Shown here: positions 49,128-58,999 of the stretch, piece by piece | How the letters are laid out: every line of letters begins with the position of its first letter | Numbering within the stretch: the first letter of the stretch is position 1 | Origin: Eumeta japonica | Lineage: Eukaryota; Arthropoda; Insecta; Lepidoptera; Psychidae | DNA length: 64,000 nucleotides | Assembly (NCBI GenBank): GCA_005406025.1 | Contig: BGZK01000105.1 | Location: forward strand, 62,001-126,000 | Reading direction: 5' to 3' | The notes under the pieces: generated by a model | What the model saw: only the letters and a program-made list of their open reading frames with translations | The model's database searches: none | Told to the model about the DNA's origin: nothing | Translations under genes and position numbers: made by a program

Positions 49128-49523
49128 CTATAAAATAAAGCTAGTGGCATATTTAAGGACATTAACCGCCCTATGAGTCACTTCAACGCCATTGGCGAAC
49201 TGTATGACAACACGGTAATTGAAAAAAGAATTGAATGAAACTGAAATTAACGTAAGCTGAATGTCAGTCACAAAGAGATGTGATTTATAAGCCTTTGCTT
49301 TCTCTAATACTAGCTTTCGTTTTTTTATGTCTAGCAAACACACCGTCAACCATAATCCAAATATTGTTCCTTCTGTCGATTTCAATCTTGGCCGTTCAAA
49401 ATATACATACTTCGCCCGCATCTCTCCCCGCGTGGACATTAAAGAATTCTTGCATATTTTACATCTATCGAAAACGTTACTAATCATGGTAATGATCTCG
49501 GTCCCATTTTCAATTCCATACAA
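49128..49523 (-). other. unassigned 131-codon open frame
   Basis: MYGIENGTEIITMISNVFDR…; no family recognised. The overlapping plus-strand frames are of similar quality, so coding status is doubtful. Confidence 0.15.
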
Positions 49524-50769
49524 AAAAAAACGCTTATTCTTACACCAAAAATACTCATAATGCTGCTATTTTTTTTTATTATGAAACGAATTCACTTACG
49601 TTCTTTTAACCCTGATCCCAGTTCTACTCGCGATTCAGATACCAAACCTTTCTTAAACATCGTTGTTAGTAATAAATCATCAGCTTAAGTACAGAATTTG
49701 TTTTACGATGGCACAAGCAAAGCCGTGAGAAAAAGTTAATATCTTTATAAATTTTAGCTCATACATTATTCTGATACATAAGCTATGTTACTATAAAATT
49801 TCAGCTAATTCTATTTAGTCGTTAAAATGTGATTGAGTAACAAACATTCCAACATACTAACTTTCATATTTATAATATCAATAAGGACAAATCAAATTTT
49901 TTCCCTGTCAAATTACAGATAACTTTTTAGCTAATTATAAAAATATTGGATGTGCTCTCAAAGATCTAAAAAAGCTTATTATAGACTGATATGAAATGTT
50001 GTAAGAAAGACCCCATTCTTTAACAGCATGAAGTGGGAACTAATAAAGACACGCTAATATTTATACAGCGATTCCAGCGCTGTGTCAAAATAAGTGAAAC
50101 ACACACTGATTGAATTTGAACACGTAGAGCTATCAAGCAGAAAGCTTGAATACGGTCGTCTGACTTATTTTATGGACAAATAGTTGACTGCTTGATTTGA
50201 AAGAGTCAAAATGTTTACGCCATTTTCCTTCTTAAAATTTTAGTTTGTCTCCCCTAAACCGTAAATAACTGATAGACTAGTGTTGGGTGGGACGTGTACG
50301 TCATACAGACTTGCTTGTCGACTGATTGGAGGAACTTTGCTCACGCGCAGACGAGTGAAATAAAAAAAAAACGCGGGTCGGTATGGGTCAACATGGTATA
50401 TAAACATAAACATATTTTCGGGAGCGAATAAACAATAAAAAAACACTAGGCGATCGCGACTCGACCGCCTGTACACTTGAGACGATCGTCAGCAAAATCC
50501 GGGTCAGCCCCAAACTGACATTCCTCAGGCTGACCAGACAAGTACAAAAAACGTGAATCAAAAGGATATTATAAAAAAAAAAATTGACTTACTCTGTCCA
50601 AAACAGAGGTATGAAAATAAATGTTCACAAGATCAAAATAATGATATTTGAAAGAAAAAGAAGAATGATGATATATTTTGATACGGATGGGATGTGAGAG
50701 AATTGAACAAATGAAAAGTTGATCTATTTGGATTTTGTGTTTACTAACGACGGTATACATGATATGGGT

Positions 50770-51110
50770 GCAAATATTGAAAAGAAAGTAAATGCGGTAA
50801 ACAAAGTGAATGCGAGTGAAGCGAAGTAAAGCGAAACAAAGTGAACGGCGGCAAAGTATCTCGCAGCAAGCGCATCTAACTCCTTATGGAACCCCGATCC
50901 GCACAATTGCGAACAGTACTAGAAGTTAGCTACGGAAAAAGAAACAATAAAACATTGTAAATTCAGTGGAGTTAGACTTCAATAATCTTTTGCTTAAGAT
51001 GTGAGGTGGTGTGACCACCTGGAAAGGATGAAAGTAGACCGACGAGAAAAATACATAAATCGTGTGTATGCCTCTGTGTGTGAGATATAAACATCGGCAC
51101 AGTGCGTCTT
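50770..51110 (+). pseudogene. possible LINE ORF remnant
   Basis: 50785-50890 reads KVNAVNKVNASEAK, then an interrupted region, reminiscent of the RTE-like block R.NA.NKVNGAL. 51000-51060 reads CDHLERMKVDRREKYINRVY, resembling the WFGHLERM tail block. Weak and broken; assigned only by motif order. Confidence 0.35.
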
Positions 51111-51128
51111 ATAAAATCTCTTGCAGAC

Positions 51129-51167
51129 AAAATTGGTGACACATTAAGGAAATGTGTCACCAATTTT
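51129..51167. repeat. perfect 17-bp hairpin
   Basis: AAAATTGGTGACACATT (51129-51145), loop AAGGA, then AATGTGTCACCAATTTT (51151-51167). Confidence 0.92.
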
Positions 51168-51711
51168 ACACGTTACGACAAATTTTAAGCTCACGAAACC
51201 ACCAATCTTTCATGAATCGATTGATGGATACTAATGGAGACAAAAATGTATATAATTATCCATCATATGGAGATCTGCGATTTCTATCGGGAAGGAAATA
51301 TAGAAAAATGGGGTTTAGTCAAATAAATAAAATATTTTTTTATTCGATTGTTATTTTTATATAATTTCTAATATTCTTCATACTCCTCAAAACCTAGATC
51401 AAAGTATGGATAATTTGATTTAGACCAAAATAGAAAATAATGTACAAAAATGTGTTAATTTCCCTGTTTACCTTCTTTTTTTTCATCTTTTCTAGTCATG
51501 CGCTTATTGCTATATGTACAATATATCCATAGTAATCAGATTTGTTAACTTGTATTTGTTCAATTTAATAATATGATAAGATGTTAGTGTTGATTCGTAA
51601 ATTGTTAGAACCTAGCTGTTTACTGCGCACTATTTGTTTTTATTGCCTATAAACCATTTCGGCTACCTACAAAAAAGTAATTATTTAGACGATGTGCCCG
51701 TCTAACCCTAT

Positions 51712-51845
51712 AACTGGTGATCATATAACGTAACTCCATAATCGGTGACCATTATATCGCAATTATATAACAACAATAATTGGCGACCGTACATCATGTT
51801 CCTGTAATCGGTGACCGTACATTGTAACCTTTATAGTCGGTATTA
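51712..51845 (+). repeat. degenerate tandem repeat with GGTGACC core
   Basis: Five imperfect units: ATAACTGGTGATCATA, ATAATCGGTGACCATTATA, ATAATTGGCGACCGTACATC, TGTAATCGGTGACCGTACAT and TTTATAGTCGG, spaced about 27-40 bp. Each carries a TGGTGACCG-like core. Confidence 0.7.
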
Positions 51846-51919
51846 TATATAATAGCTGTATTGTACTGTATCGCACGCACACTACATTATTTATATAACA
51901 TTTTAACTCACATTACTAA

Positions 51920-52280
51920 CATTCTTATATATTTCCCAGGTCTAACGGCGCAGACAGAAAGTAAGCTAAGCCTCGCATGTATATCTTGAACGATAAAAGT
52001 AGATCATTTCTTGTAGTCCGTTACCGGCTTACGCATCGGGGCCATGGCGTCCAAACGGTCGTTATTTGTCTTCTTTTCACCGCCATTCGGGGAGGAACAC
52101 CTAACGAACGTTCGGCCGAACGCCGAGACGTAAGCCGACACGGTGGCTCGCCGGGATCATCAATTACCCATTCGAGCATAGATCTACACGGACCACTGTG
52201 CTCACGTGAATCACCGACCTCTTCTTACATTCCCCGTTTCAGACGCATAGTTAGAACATTTAGCGGCTCACCCTTTTAGC
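51920..52280 (+). other. GC-rich block with a 100-codon open frame, unassigned
   Basis: A frame at 51977-52279 encodes 100 residues rich in Arg, Ser and Gly with no domain I recognise. It follows CCCAGGTCTAACGGCGCAG (acceptor-like at about 51940) and the GGTGACC repeat tract. The combination could be a piece of an LTR retrotransposon leader and gag start, but no LTRs, RT or integrase are visible. Composition departs sharply from the AT-rich neighbours. Confidence 0.3.
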
Positions 52281-52289
52281 TGCACAGCG

Positions 52290-53350
52290 TTTCCGATGCG
52301 GTATCTGTTTTGATTATAAAAGCGAGTCAATGTCTGATGTATTCCTTTAAAACTTCGAAGGGAATAAATAAATATTCAACCACCGACTTCAAATCTCTTG
52401 AAGGAAATAAAGCTTAACAAATTGGCGCTTTGAGCTGATACTGGTAATGTATCATCGTGCAACAACGAAAACCCTATTTTATTTCAAAGGTTTAGGTTCT
52501 GTTATGAATGATGGGTTCCTAGTGTGTGCCCAATTAATTGTCTATACTTTGATACGTAACGAACATGTACGAAGATTAGGAAAAGATATTGATTTAATAA
52601 TCATAACTTAAGAAGTAATTTAATATTGGAGAGATTTTTTAAAATGGTGTATTTAAATTAATTAGATTCGTGTATATATTCATGTGGCAGCTAATAGGGT
52701 GAAGTTGAGATAGAATAGTATATTGAACTTAGAACACACTACATTTTAGTCCTAAGCATGAACATTTTACTTACTCGTCATACCCGCATGATATTTTAGT
52801 ATTTTTAAGTGATGTTATACAGAAACAAAAACTTGCACACATCATCTCAAACACACTGCACGTTTTGTAACTTTTAGTCATACGACACACGTACAATTTT
52901 TGTAAATCTTCCACAATAATCTTACATCGTGAGTCATCTGAAGTGAATCAGAAATCGTGGTAACGAAATAATTACTTTCATACATTTCTGATGTATAGTT
53001 ATTTGAAAATGACTGAAAAATCTATATTTTTGACATTTTCAAGGTTAGCCATTTAAGTAAAATTGTGTAGTTTTATGAATAATACTCATAAAACTACACA
53101 TTTTAGTATTGAGAGAGATCTATAAATCGTCAATAAACTAAAAAGAAATAATTATGTTCGATTCGCATTTTATTAACTTTTTTACATCAATACCAATATA
53201 ACCCCATTTTTTATCAATACCAATACAATCAGAAATATATAATGGAATTCTTTTCCTAATGCAAAAAAGCGTGATCATTAGTAGTCAAAAACTACAGTGT
53301 TCCTATTAATTTGAAAAAGAAACTTTTGATATTTTTTTATTGTAGAACAT
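52290..53350. other. no gene seen
   Basis: AT-rich with the hairpin at 53065-53099; nothing else supported. Confidence 0.4.
53065..53099. repeat. perfect 14-bp hairpin
   Basis: GTGTAGTTTTATGA (53065-53078), loop ATAATAC, then TCATAAAACTACAC (53086-53099); AAAATT/ATTTT flanks extend it imperfectly. Confidence 0.88.
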
Positions 53351-53354
53351 TTAG

Positions 53355-53520
53355 TAAAAAATGGAACTCATGGAGGGGAATAGATCACCGGAACTCTCAC
53401 TCGCTGGACGAAAAGCAACAACAAAAGCTATATTCTGTGAGAGTGTGGTACCTTACCGGTCGAGCCGGCCCATTTTCATACTGCAGCCAGGTTGGACACT
53501 GCGTAACTCTATCACACTAG
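53355..53520 (-). repeat. short interspersed repeat, copy 4 (inverted, 5' part)
   Basis: The reverse complement reads GCAGTGTCCAACCTGGCTGC, GGGCCGGCTCGACCGGTAAG, CACACTCTCACAGAATA and CGAGTGAGAGTTCCGG, matching the first half of 5205-5515. Confidence 0.75.
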
Positions 53521-53924
53521 TTTTCTAAATTGAATTATTAATATTTATAATAATATTATGTTAATGACCTGTCTAATTTAATAACGTTAATTAAAAATTA
53601 TCACTTTCTATTACTTTATGATCATGTTTTTTAACTAACGATCAATATAATACTTTCTCAAATTATGTGAAACATAAATCATGTTATAAGACTGAACACT
53701 GCATATCACTGTTATTGACTTCATTTTCTAGTCTGATAACCATGTTTTAGTTATCAGGAATGGCCTATTTTATGATTCAAAATTCTACTCTACTACAATT
53801 AAATTAACGACTTCATCCATCACTTACTTGTACACGTTTTTAGTTGTACGATAAATTCTAGAGTAGGATATCTTCATTCCATATTCCATTTCACAAAATT
53901 AAAATTTGAAGTGAAAATATTGGA

Positions 53925-54335
53925 GTGGCAAATATTTTAGTCTCGCACAGGGCGAAGGAACGCCTGAAGAATCAAGATATTCACCACTCCTTTTTTTTTT
54001 GCGGATATATTATTTAAGTGGACCGTAAATGCGAGCCAAGTACGAGATCGTCCCGAGGAATAAAATAGGACGCAACTCCAGGCCACAGAGCAGAACAGCG
54101 CATTGGCTCCCTCCAGGTCTTCAACAGCGACTTTGGATACTTATGTGTTCGTGTATATTTAATTAAACGAAGCAGACGAATTTGTGTTCGGCGCTGTTGG
54201 CCGCTGTACACAGTGTTGTTGTGTAGAAACTACGTGCGAAGTTTAGTATGGGAACGAATGTGCAATGCAAATCTACAATGCGAAAAAAGACAAACATGAC
54301 TTAGCCTATATAGATATCGTCATACTAATTTAGTT
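53925..54335 (+). repeat. dispersed repeat pair, copy 2
   Basis: Partner of 36235-36700: TTCACCACTCCTTTTTTTTT, GCGGATATATTATTTAAGTGGAC, GAGATCGTCCCGAGGAATAAAAT, CAGAGCAGAACAGCG, CAGGTCTTCAACAGCGAC, ACGTGCGAAG and GACTTAGCCTATATA. It ends about 190 bp before the hAT insertion. Confidence 0.75.
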
Positions 54336-54522
54336 CCTGAGGGTAACGCATGTCTTTGTTAGGCATCTTTTTAGTTCGCCGTGACGAGTTCTCCGTGTAA
54401 AAATGAAAATGAAAAATTAAGTTATACGGAAATAGTTGCTAATGTTTGCAGGGATTAATATTATAATAAATTTACTTTTATTTTTTATCTACGTATAGTG
54501 GCATCTGTTATTTATAGAACGT

Positions 54523-54547
54523 AATGCCACCAGGGCCGTAGCTAGGG
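54523..54547 (+). repeat. hAT left target duplication and TIR
   Basis: AATGCCAC (54523-54530) followed by the 17-bp terminal repeat CAGGGCCGTAGCTAGGG. Confidence 0.95.
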
Positions 54548-54995
54548 TCGAATTTGAGGTAGGGCAGCATTAGTTACAGGTAGGGCGGAAGTAAAAAAAA
54601 TTATCATAATTGATCTGCCGTCGAAACACGGGCTCCTAAATCAATCACCATGTATATCACCATCATGTGAATAGTTATTCGTAGACAAATAATTACTGTG
54701 ACAGTGCATGAGCATGGATCTAAGAACTATTAAATCCTCAATGATGAAGAACAAGTGAATAAGATGGTTGAACTTCCAGATTTGGATGTAGAGATCCACG
54801 TCTGAGTGAGAGTGAGGTAATAATTAATTATTGGGTGGGGTGATACGAGTAAATAGAAACGACCAAAAATACCATTAAGATCACATTGTTTTGCGTACTT
54901 ATTATAATAATTAACTAACATAATAATAAAAACATTTAAAACAGCTGAATTCTACGATTCGCCATGTTATTAAAATGCGAAGAACTTCGTTCAGA

Positions 54996-57215
54996 TCAAC
55001 TGATTTTGTTCTTTTTTTCAAAGGCCAGAAATACCATACCAGCCATTCTCTCGTGACCCATTGACAGCCTTTGAGGCCTATTGATTGCAGTTAAAGTTGA
55101 AAACGTAGATTCACACACTGCAGTGCTACATCCTATGGTCGCCACAGACGCAAAAGTTCATATGTATCTTTGAACGCCTCTCGTTGCCTGTACAAAACTT
55201 GCAATGTATTTTCCATTATATCCTCGTTACGACTCAAGTAAGCTTTAACCACACTAGCCTCTTCTCTTGATGGAATTTTCAGACCTGAAAATTAGTTAAA
55301 ATTGTAAATTGAACATGACAATTTTTTGAATTATTTTTTTTAAACTTACCCAAATTTTTCAGTGGAACCATTTTATCTACATCCAACTCATCAAGACTTG
55401 CAATCGAATTAATTAAATCATCGTTGTCCGAAAACCTTCTTTGTAATTCAGCAATTAAAATGTCCAACGTTTCGAAATACTCAGACTTAAATGGCTCGTC
55501 GTTCTCATCTATATTTTGTCTGGCGGAGGAACAGGGGTGTACGTCAAATAGTCATCCATCCGATTTGGTTTTACTTGCCTCTTCGAGGTCTGTGTCCTAT
55601 TTTCAGATTCGCCGCAGTCATTGCTTGTTAAAGACTTAGCTTCTTCCAGAATTTGATTATACATTTGATTTGATCTTAATTTAATAATTTCATCTTTGAC
55701 ACACTTTATGATTGTTATGGCATCTTTTAATCCTGCGCTTCGGCTTGCAAGCTGCGTCTGCAGGTTGTAGCGTGGATAAGATTTTTTGCCACAACCATGG
55801 CTATTCGGAATTCCAGATCAAGCATGACTTTTTAATACCTATACTCTTGGCGACGTCATCACCGTTGAATCTGCCATTTTTAATTTCTTTCAAAGTCTGC
55901 AAAATCGATGAATAATTATCGTATACAACTTTTGTAACTGCTAAATGTCCAGACCAGCGTTGTTCGAGGAGTCGGCCAATCCTTTTTCCATCATATAAGG
56001 CAGCTATTTTGCCATGATGAAAGAATTCATGTAACATGATGCATTGGTCAAAAAATAAACGAATAAAAGTCATTTCTGAGATAGTCCTGATGACTATTAA
56101 GTGCAAGCGATGGTTATAGCAGTGGACGTAAGGAATTTTTCGGCCCAATTTATTTTCTATTCTAGTCGCAACTCCTGAAACTTTCCCACTTACACTTACG
56201 CCATCATAGCATTGGCTAAGCATACAAGAGGGGTCAATGTTATTTTCCGTGAGAGTATTTAACGTTAATTCCGTGAAAGTGGCTGCATCAAGATTTTCAG
56301 TAGTCTTAACCATCAGCAACGACTCATTGACGACACCATCCTTGACGTAGCGTATTGCTAATGCAATATTTTCGCGGTTATTTTTATCTCTCGTCCCATC
56401 TTCCATTAGAGTAAACCATTTCACGTCAGATTCATTAATATCTTTGACAATGGAACTTCGTACCGCTTGAACCATTGCTTGAATTATTTGATTTTGAATT
56501 TCGGGTGAACGATATGTTGCGTTTTGTGGTATATGAGTGAGAACCTCGTTCAAATTTGGATCTTTCATACATGTGTATTCAAATAAATTCTGAAATAATC
56601 CTTGTTCTTTTCTTCTTCCAAAATATAATTTCCACGCAAAGCTAATTCGTTGACAATTAGAAATTGTATTACTTCCATGATAGACTTTACATAATACCTA
56701 TATTTTTCTAATACTTTTGATTTATTAACGTTTCAACACTGCTAGATGTAGATATTCTTTGTAATTTCTCCTGCCACATCGACATAGCTTGAATATGAGA
56801 AATTGATTTTTCATGTTTTGGAAAACCAGTTTTAGAATCAGTGGCATTTTTCCAGTTTCTAAATCCTGTGGAAGTGTACGAAGTCTGTTTGCTTCCATGA
56901 GGTAAAATTGCTGGCATGGATAGCAAAAGCAGCATCTTTCTCGACAGAATACTGCAACCATTTATAACGCTTGAACCAATCGGAAACAAAGGCCCTGTTG
57001 TGTTGTTTTGGATATGTGTCTAAAACAACTTGTTCTATTGGTTCTCCGATTTGTGCAATATCAGACGGAATACCATAGCTAACGTTACCTGTTGCTACGG
57101 AACTAGGAGTAGCGATTGTATTTGGTGCTTCCACCTGTTTTGAACAGTTAGGTTTTTCGTGGTCAATTTGCTCCTCAAGTCTTCGTTTTTTTCCAAAGAA
57201 AGCCCGTATATCCAT
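54996..57215 (-). pseudogene. hAT transposase (ZMYM1-like, TTF zinc finger + DUF4371 + dimerisation), frameshifted
   Basis: The predicted role is hAT-type transposition. The ATG at 57215 starts MDIRAFFGKKRR. A TTF-type zinc finger follows (FCYPCQQF, then STGFRNWKNATDSKTGFPKH). The DUF4371/RNase H-like core includes MEDGTRD (first Asp), SQCYDGVSVSGKVSG (second Asp) and VHCYNHRLHL. A 65-bp intron (55349-55285, GTAAGT..TTTTCAG) precedes the last exon, which encodes the hAT dimerisation segment (CESTFSTLTAINRPQRLSMG) and stops at 54996. Frame changes are needed near 56925 (one T missing in a short T run on the coding strand), 56870, 56712, 56615 and 55805. A TAG also lies at about 55505 between the core and the C-terminal exon. 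The family arrangement is otherwise complete, so this is a dead, once-autonomous copy. A host-domesticated gene is unlikely given the intact transposon ends. Confidence 0.9.
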
Positions 57216-57352
57216 CGCGAAATAAATGAATCTTCAATTTATAGCAATACAAATAACAATTGTATCGATTTTTGTCTAAAGCACTCTTCACCGTACACTT
57301 CACTTAACCAAACTACAAACAATCATAATCAATCTTTAGGTCAGGTTTAAAA

Positions 57353-57416
57353 GGGGATTCCCCGTACCATAGATTGCAATATAGCCCATATTGCAGTCTA
57401 TGGTACGGGGATTCCC
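57353..57416. repeat. long hairpin inside the hAT element
   Basis: Arms 57360-57382 and 57388-57410 are inverted complements over 23 bases with one mismatch, around a 5-base loop (AGCCC). The outer GGGGATTCCC occurs on both sides (57353-57362 and 57407-57416) in the same orientation, which also nearly extends the stem. Confidence 0.85.
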
Positions 57417-57454
57417 TCTGCATCACACAGATATTGGCGCCCAGTACACGCTCA

Positions 57455-57534
57455 ATCTGGATCACGATCCAGATCTTGCCTTCTCGCTCTTAGATAAGAC
57501 GGTGTCCCTTTCAGACTCCTACGTGAAAGGGACA
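57455..57534. repeat. two further perfect palindromes in hAT non-coding DNA
   Basis: ATCTGGATC-AC-GATCCAGAT spans 57455-57474 (9-bp arms). TGTCCCTTTCA at 57503-57513 is the inverted complement of TGAAAGGGACA at 57524-57534 (11-bp arms). Confidence 0.85.
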
Positions 57535-58573
57535 TAATTCAGTTGAATCTTCAACTGTTGACAATTGTAAACAATTGAAAAGGTGGCTAAAATGTCATGG
57601 GCGTCCGCAAAAAGGGAAAAAAAATTAGCTGATTGAGAGGTTAGTCATCGAAAGTTTAATCTAAAAACTTATAAAAAAAAATAACTTTTTCACTTTTATT
57701 CTAATTAATAATGTCAATTCATTTATTGTTCTGTAATTGAAAATATATTTTAGTTAACTTAAGTATTACTATGGAAGTAATTAATAAATTAAGTCATTAA
57801 TATTTTGAGGCTACAAATGACATTAATAATTAGACAAATGTAAATATATTTAGTAGCTTTTATCATAAATAAAACGTTTAATACGAGATAATATAATTAT
57901 AAAAAAATTATGCAATTATGAATAATCGAGTAAAAATATTTCTATAGATTTACTTATATAAAAAATATATAGAATCACTTATATAGAAATATATAGAGTT
58001 TTATATAAGATGAAAATTGTTAAATCAGTATGTATTAGTTTTGAATGATTTGTATTGTGTATCACTATAACATAGGTACTGACAAAATTATTATAATGGA
58101 TTATAAAAACGGTTATTTTGACTTACTACTTTATTTCTTTTTTTTTTACAATTAATCGACTTGAATTAATATTTTCGCGTGTAGCGGGCACTTTAGCATG
58201 GTTGTTTACAAAAAACAGTACGAAAAAAATGGCTGATGCTAACGTATGCGCACAAAAAAAATTGTGATGAAAAGGCCTATAAACCCTTAGAATAATAACT
58301 ATAGCCCTATTCTAATTCTTTGTATAAACCCATCGCTTCATGAGATGGCGCTTCGAATGCCATCTATACACAGAACAAAGAATTATTATAATATGAAATG
58401 AATGTCACAATCTGTGGTAGGTAAGTATTTTCGGAAAACTTAGATACCTATCGCTACATTTTTTTCTCAAACTATGAACAAACAATTTAATTATAATAAT
58501 TTATCTTAGTTTTAGATATTTTTAAGGTAGGGCATTGTGGTTTCAAGGTAGGGCATTGCCCCACAATGCCCCC

Positions 58574-58598
58574 CCCTAGCTACGGCCCTGAATGCCAC
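58574..58598 (-). repeat. hAT right TIR and target duplication
   Basis: Exact inverted 17-bp repeat ending at 58590, then AATGCCAC at 58591-58598, identical to the left flank. Confidence 0.95.
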
Positions 58599-58829
58599 TG
58601 GTTGTTGATAAACAATAACATAATAAAAGTTTTGTCGAAATCGTTAGGGCTGTTTCTAATATACTCATATGCAAAGTTCTATATTATTAATTAGGAGATT
58701 ATGATTAATCATAGTCTCCTTCTTTTTTAGAAAAATGTTGCCAAAGGAACCATAAACGTTAAAATACCCGTTTCTGAAAAAATAGCATATAACGTAAACG
58801 TGTAAACGTCCGAAGTACAACTTTAGCGC

Positions 58830-58990
58830 TTAGTAGCACGAAACGCGCGCCCAATCCCCACATCCGAGACTCGCATTCAGTAAGCACCGGCAGTCAGTGT
58901 ATAGCAAGTCCGCAGCGATTCCGCTCGTCCGCACGCGATTAACGACCGGAGGCACGACTTTAGAGGTTTAGATATTTTGTTGTAAAATGT
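58830..58990 (+). promoter_or_regulatory. candidate promoter / untranslated first exon
   Basis: A GC-rich island just outside the hAT element with Inr-like TCAGT motifs (CATTCAGTAAGC at about 58876 and CAGTCAGTGTATAGC at about 58891), followed by CGCTCGTCCGCACGCGATTA. No TATA box. A donor-like CGTAAGTAAG lies downstream at about 59333. Inferred from composition and motifs only. Confidence 0.3.
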
Positions 58991-58999
58991 TACATTTAC

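Larger units (their letters stand above)
46020..50600. other. large AT-rich, gene-poor stretch
   Basis: Two mixed-composition blocks (47455-47730 and about 48470-48700, the latter with GAAAACGCGCGCGGAGTCC) and one unassigned frame at 49128-49523. No transposon domains. Confidence 0.4.
54531..58590 (-). mobile_element. hAT DNA transposon with complete borders
   Basis: The left end reads CAGGGCCGTAGCTAGGG (54531-54547), and the right end is its exact inverted complement, CCCTAGCTACGGCCCTG (58574-58590). The 8 bases AATGCCAC occur immediately outside both ends (54523-54530 and 58591-58598), a perfect 8-bp target duplication diagnostic of hAT elements. Sub-terminal GGTAGGGC motifs follow on the left (54560, 54581) and occur in the same orientation just inside the right end (58527, 58547). 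The 4,060-bp element carries a minus-strand transposase related to ZMYM1-like proteins. The 57.2-58.5 kb part is non-coding, AT-rich and contains several hairpins near 57.35-57.55 kb. The target duplication is unmutated although the gene is broken. Confidence 0.95.

Noticed and set aside
57159..57350. 63-codon plus-strand frame
   Set aside because: Overlaps the start of the hAT transposase on the opposite strand; no support.
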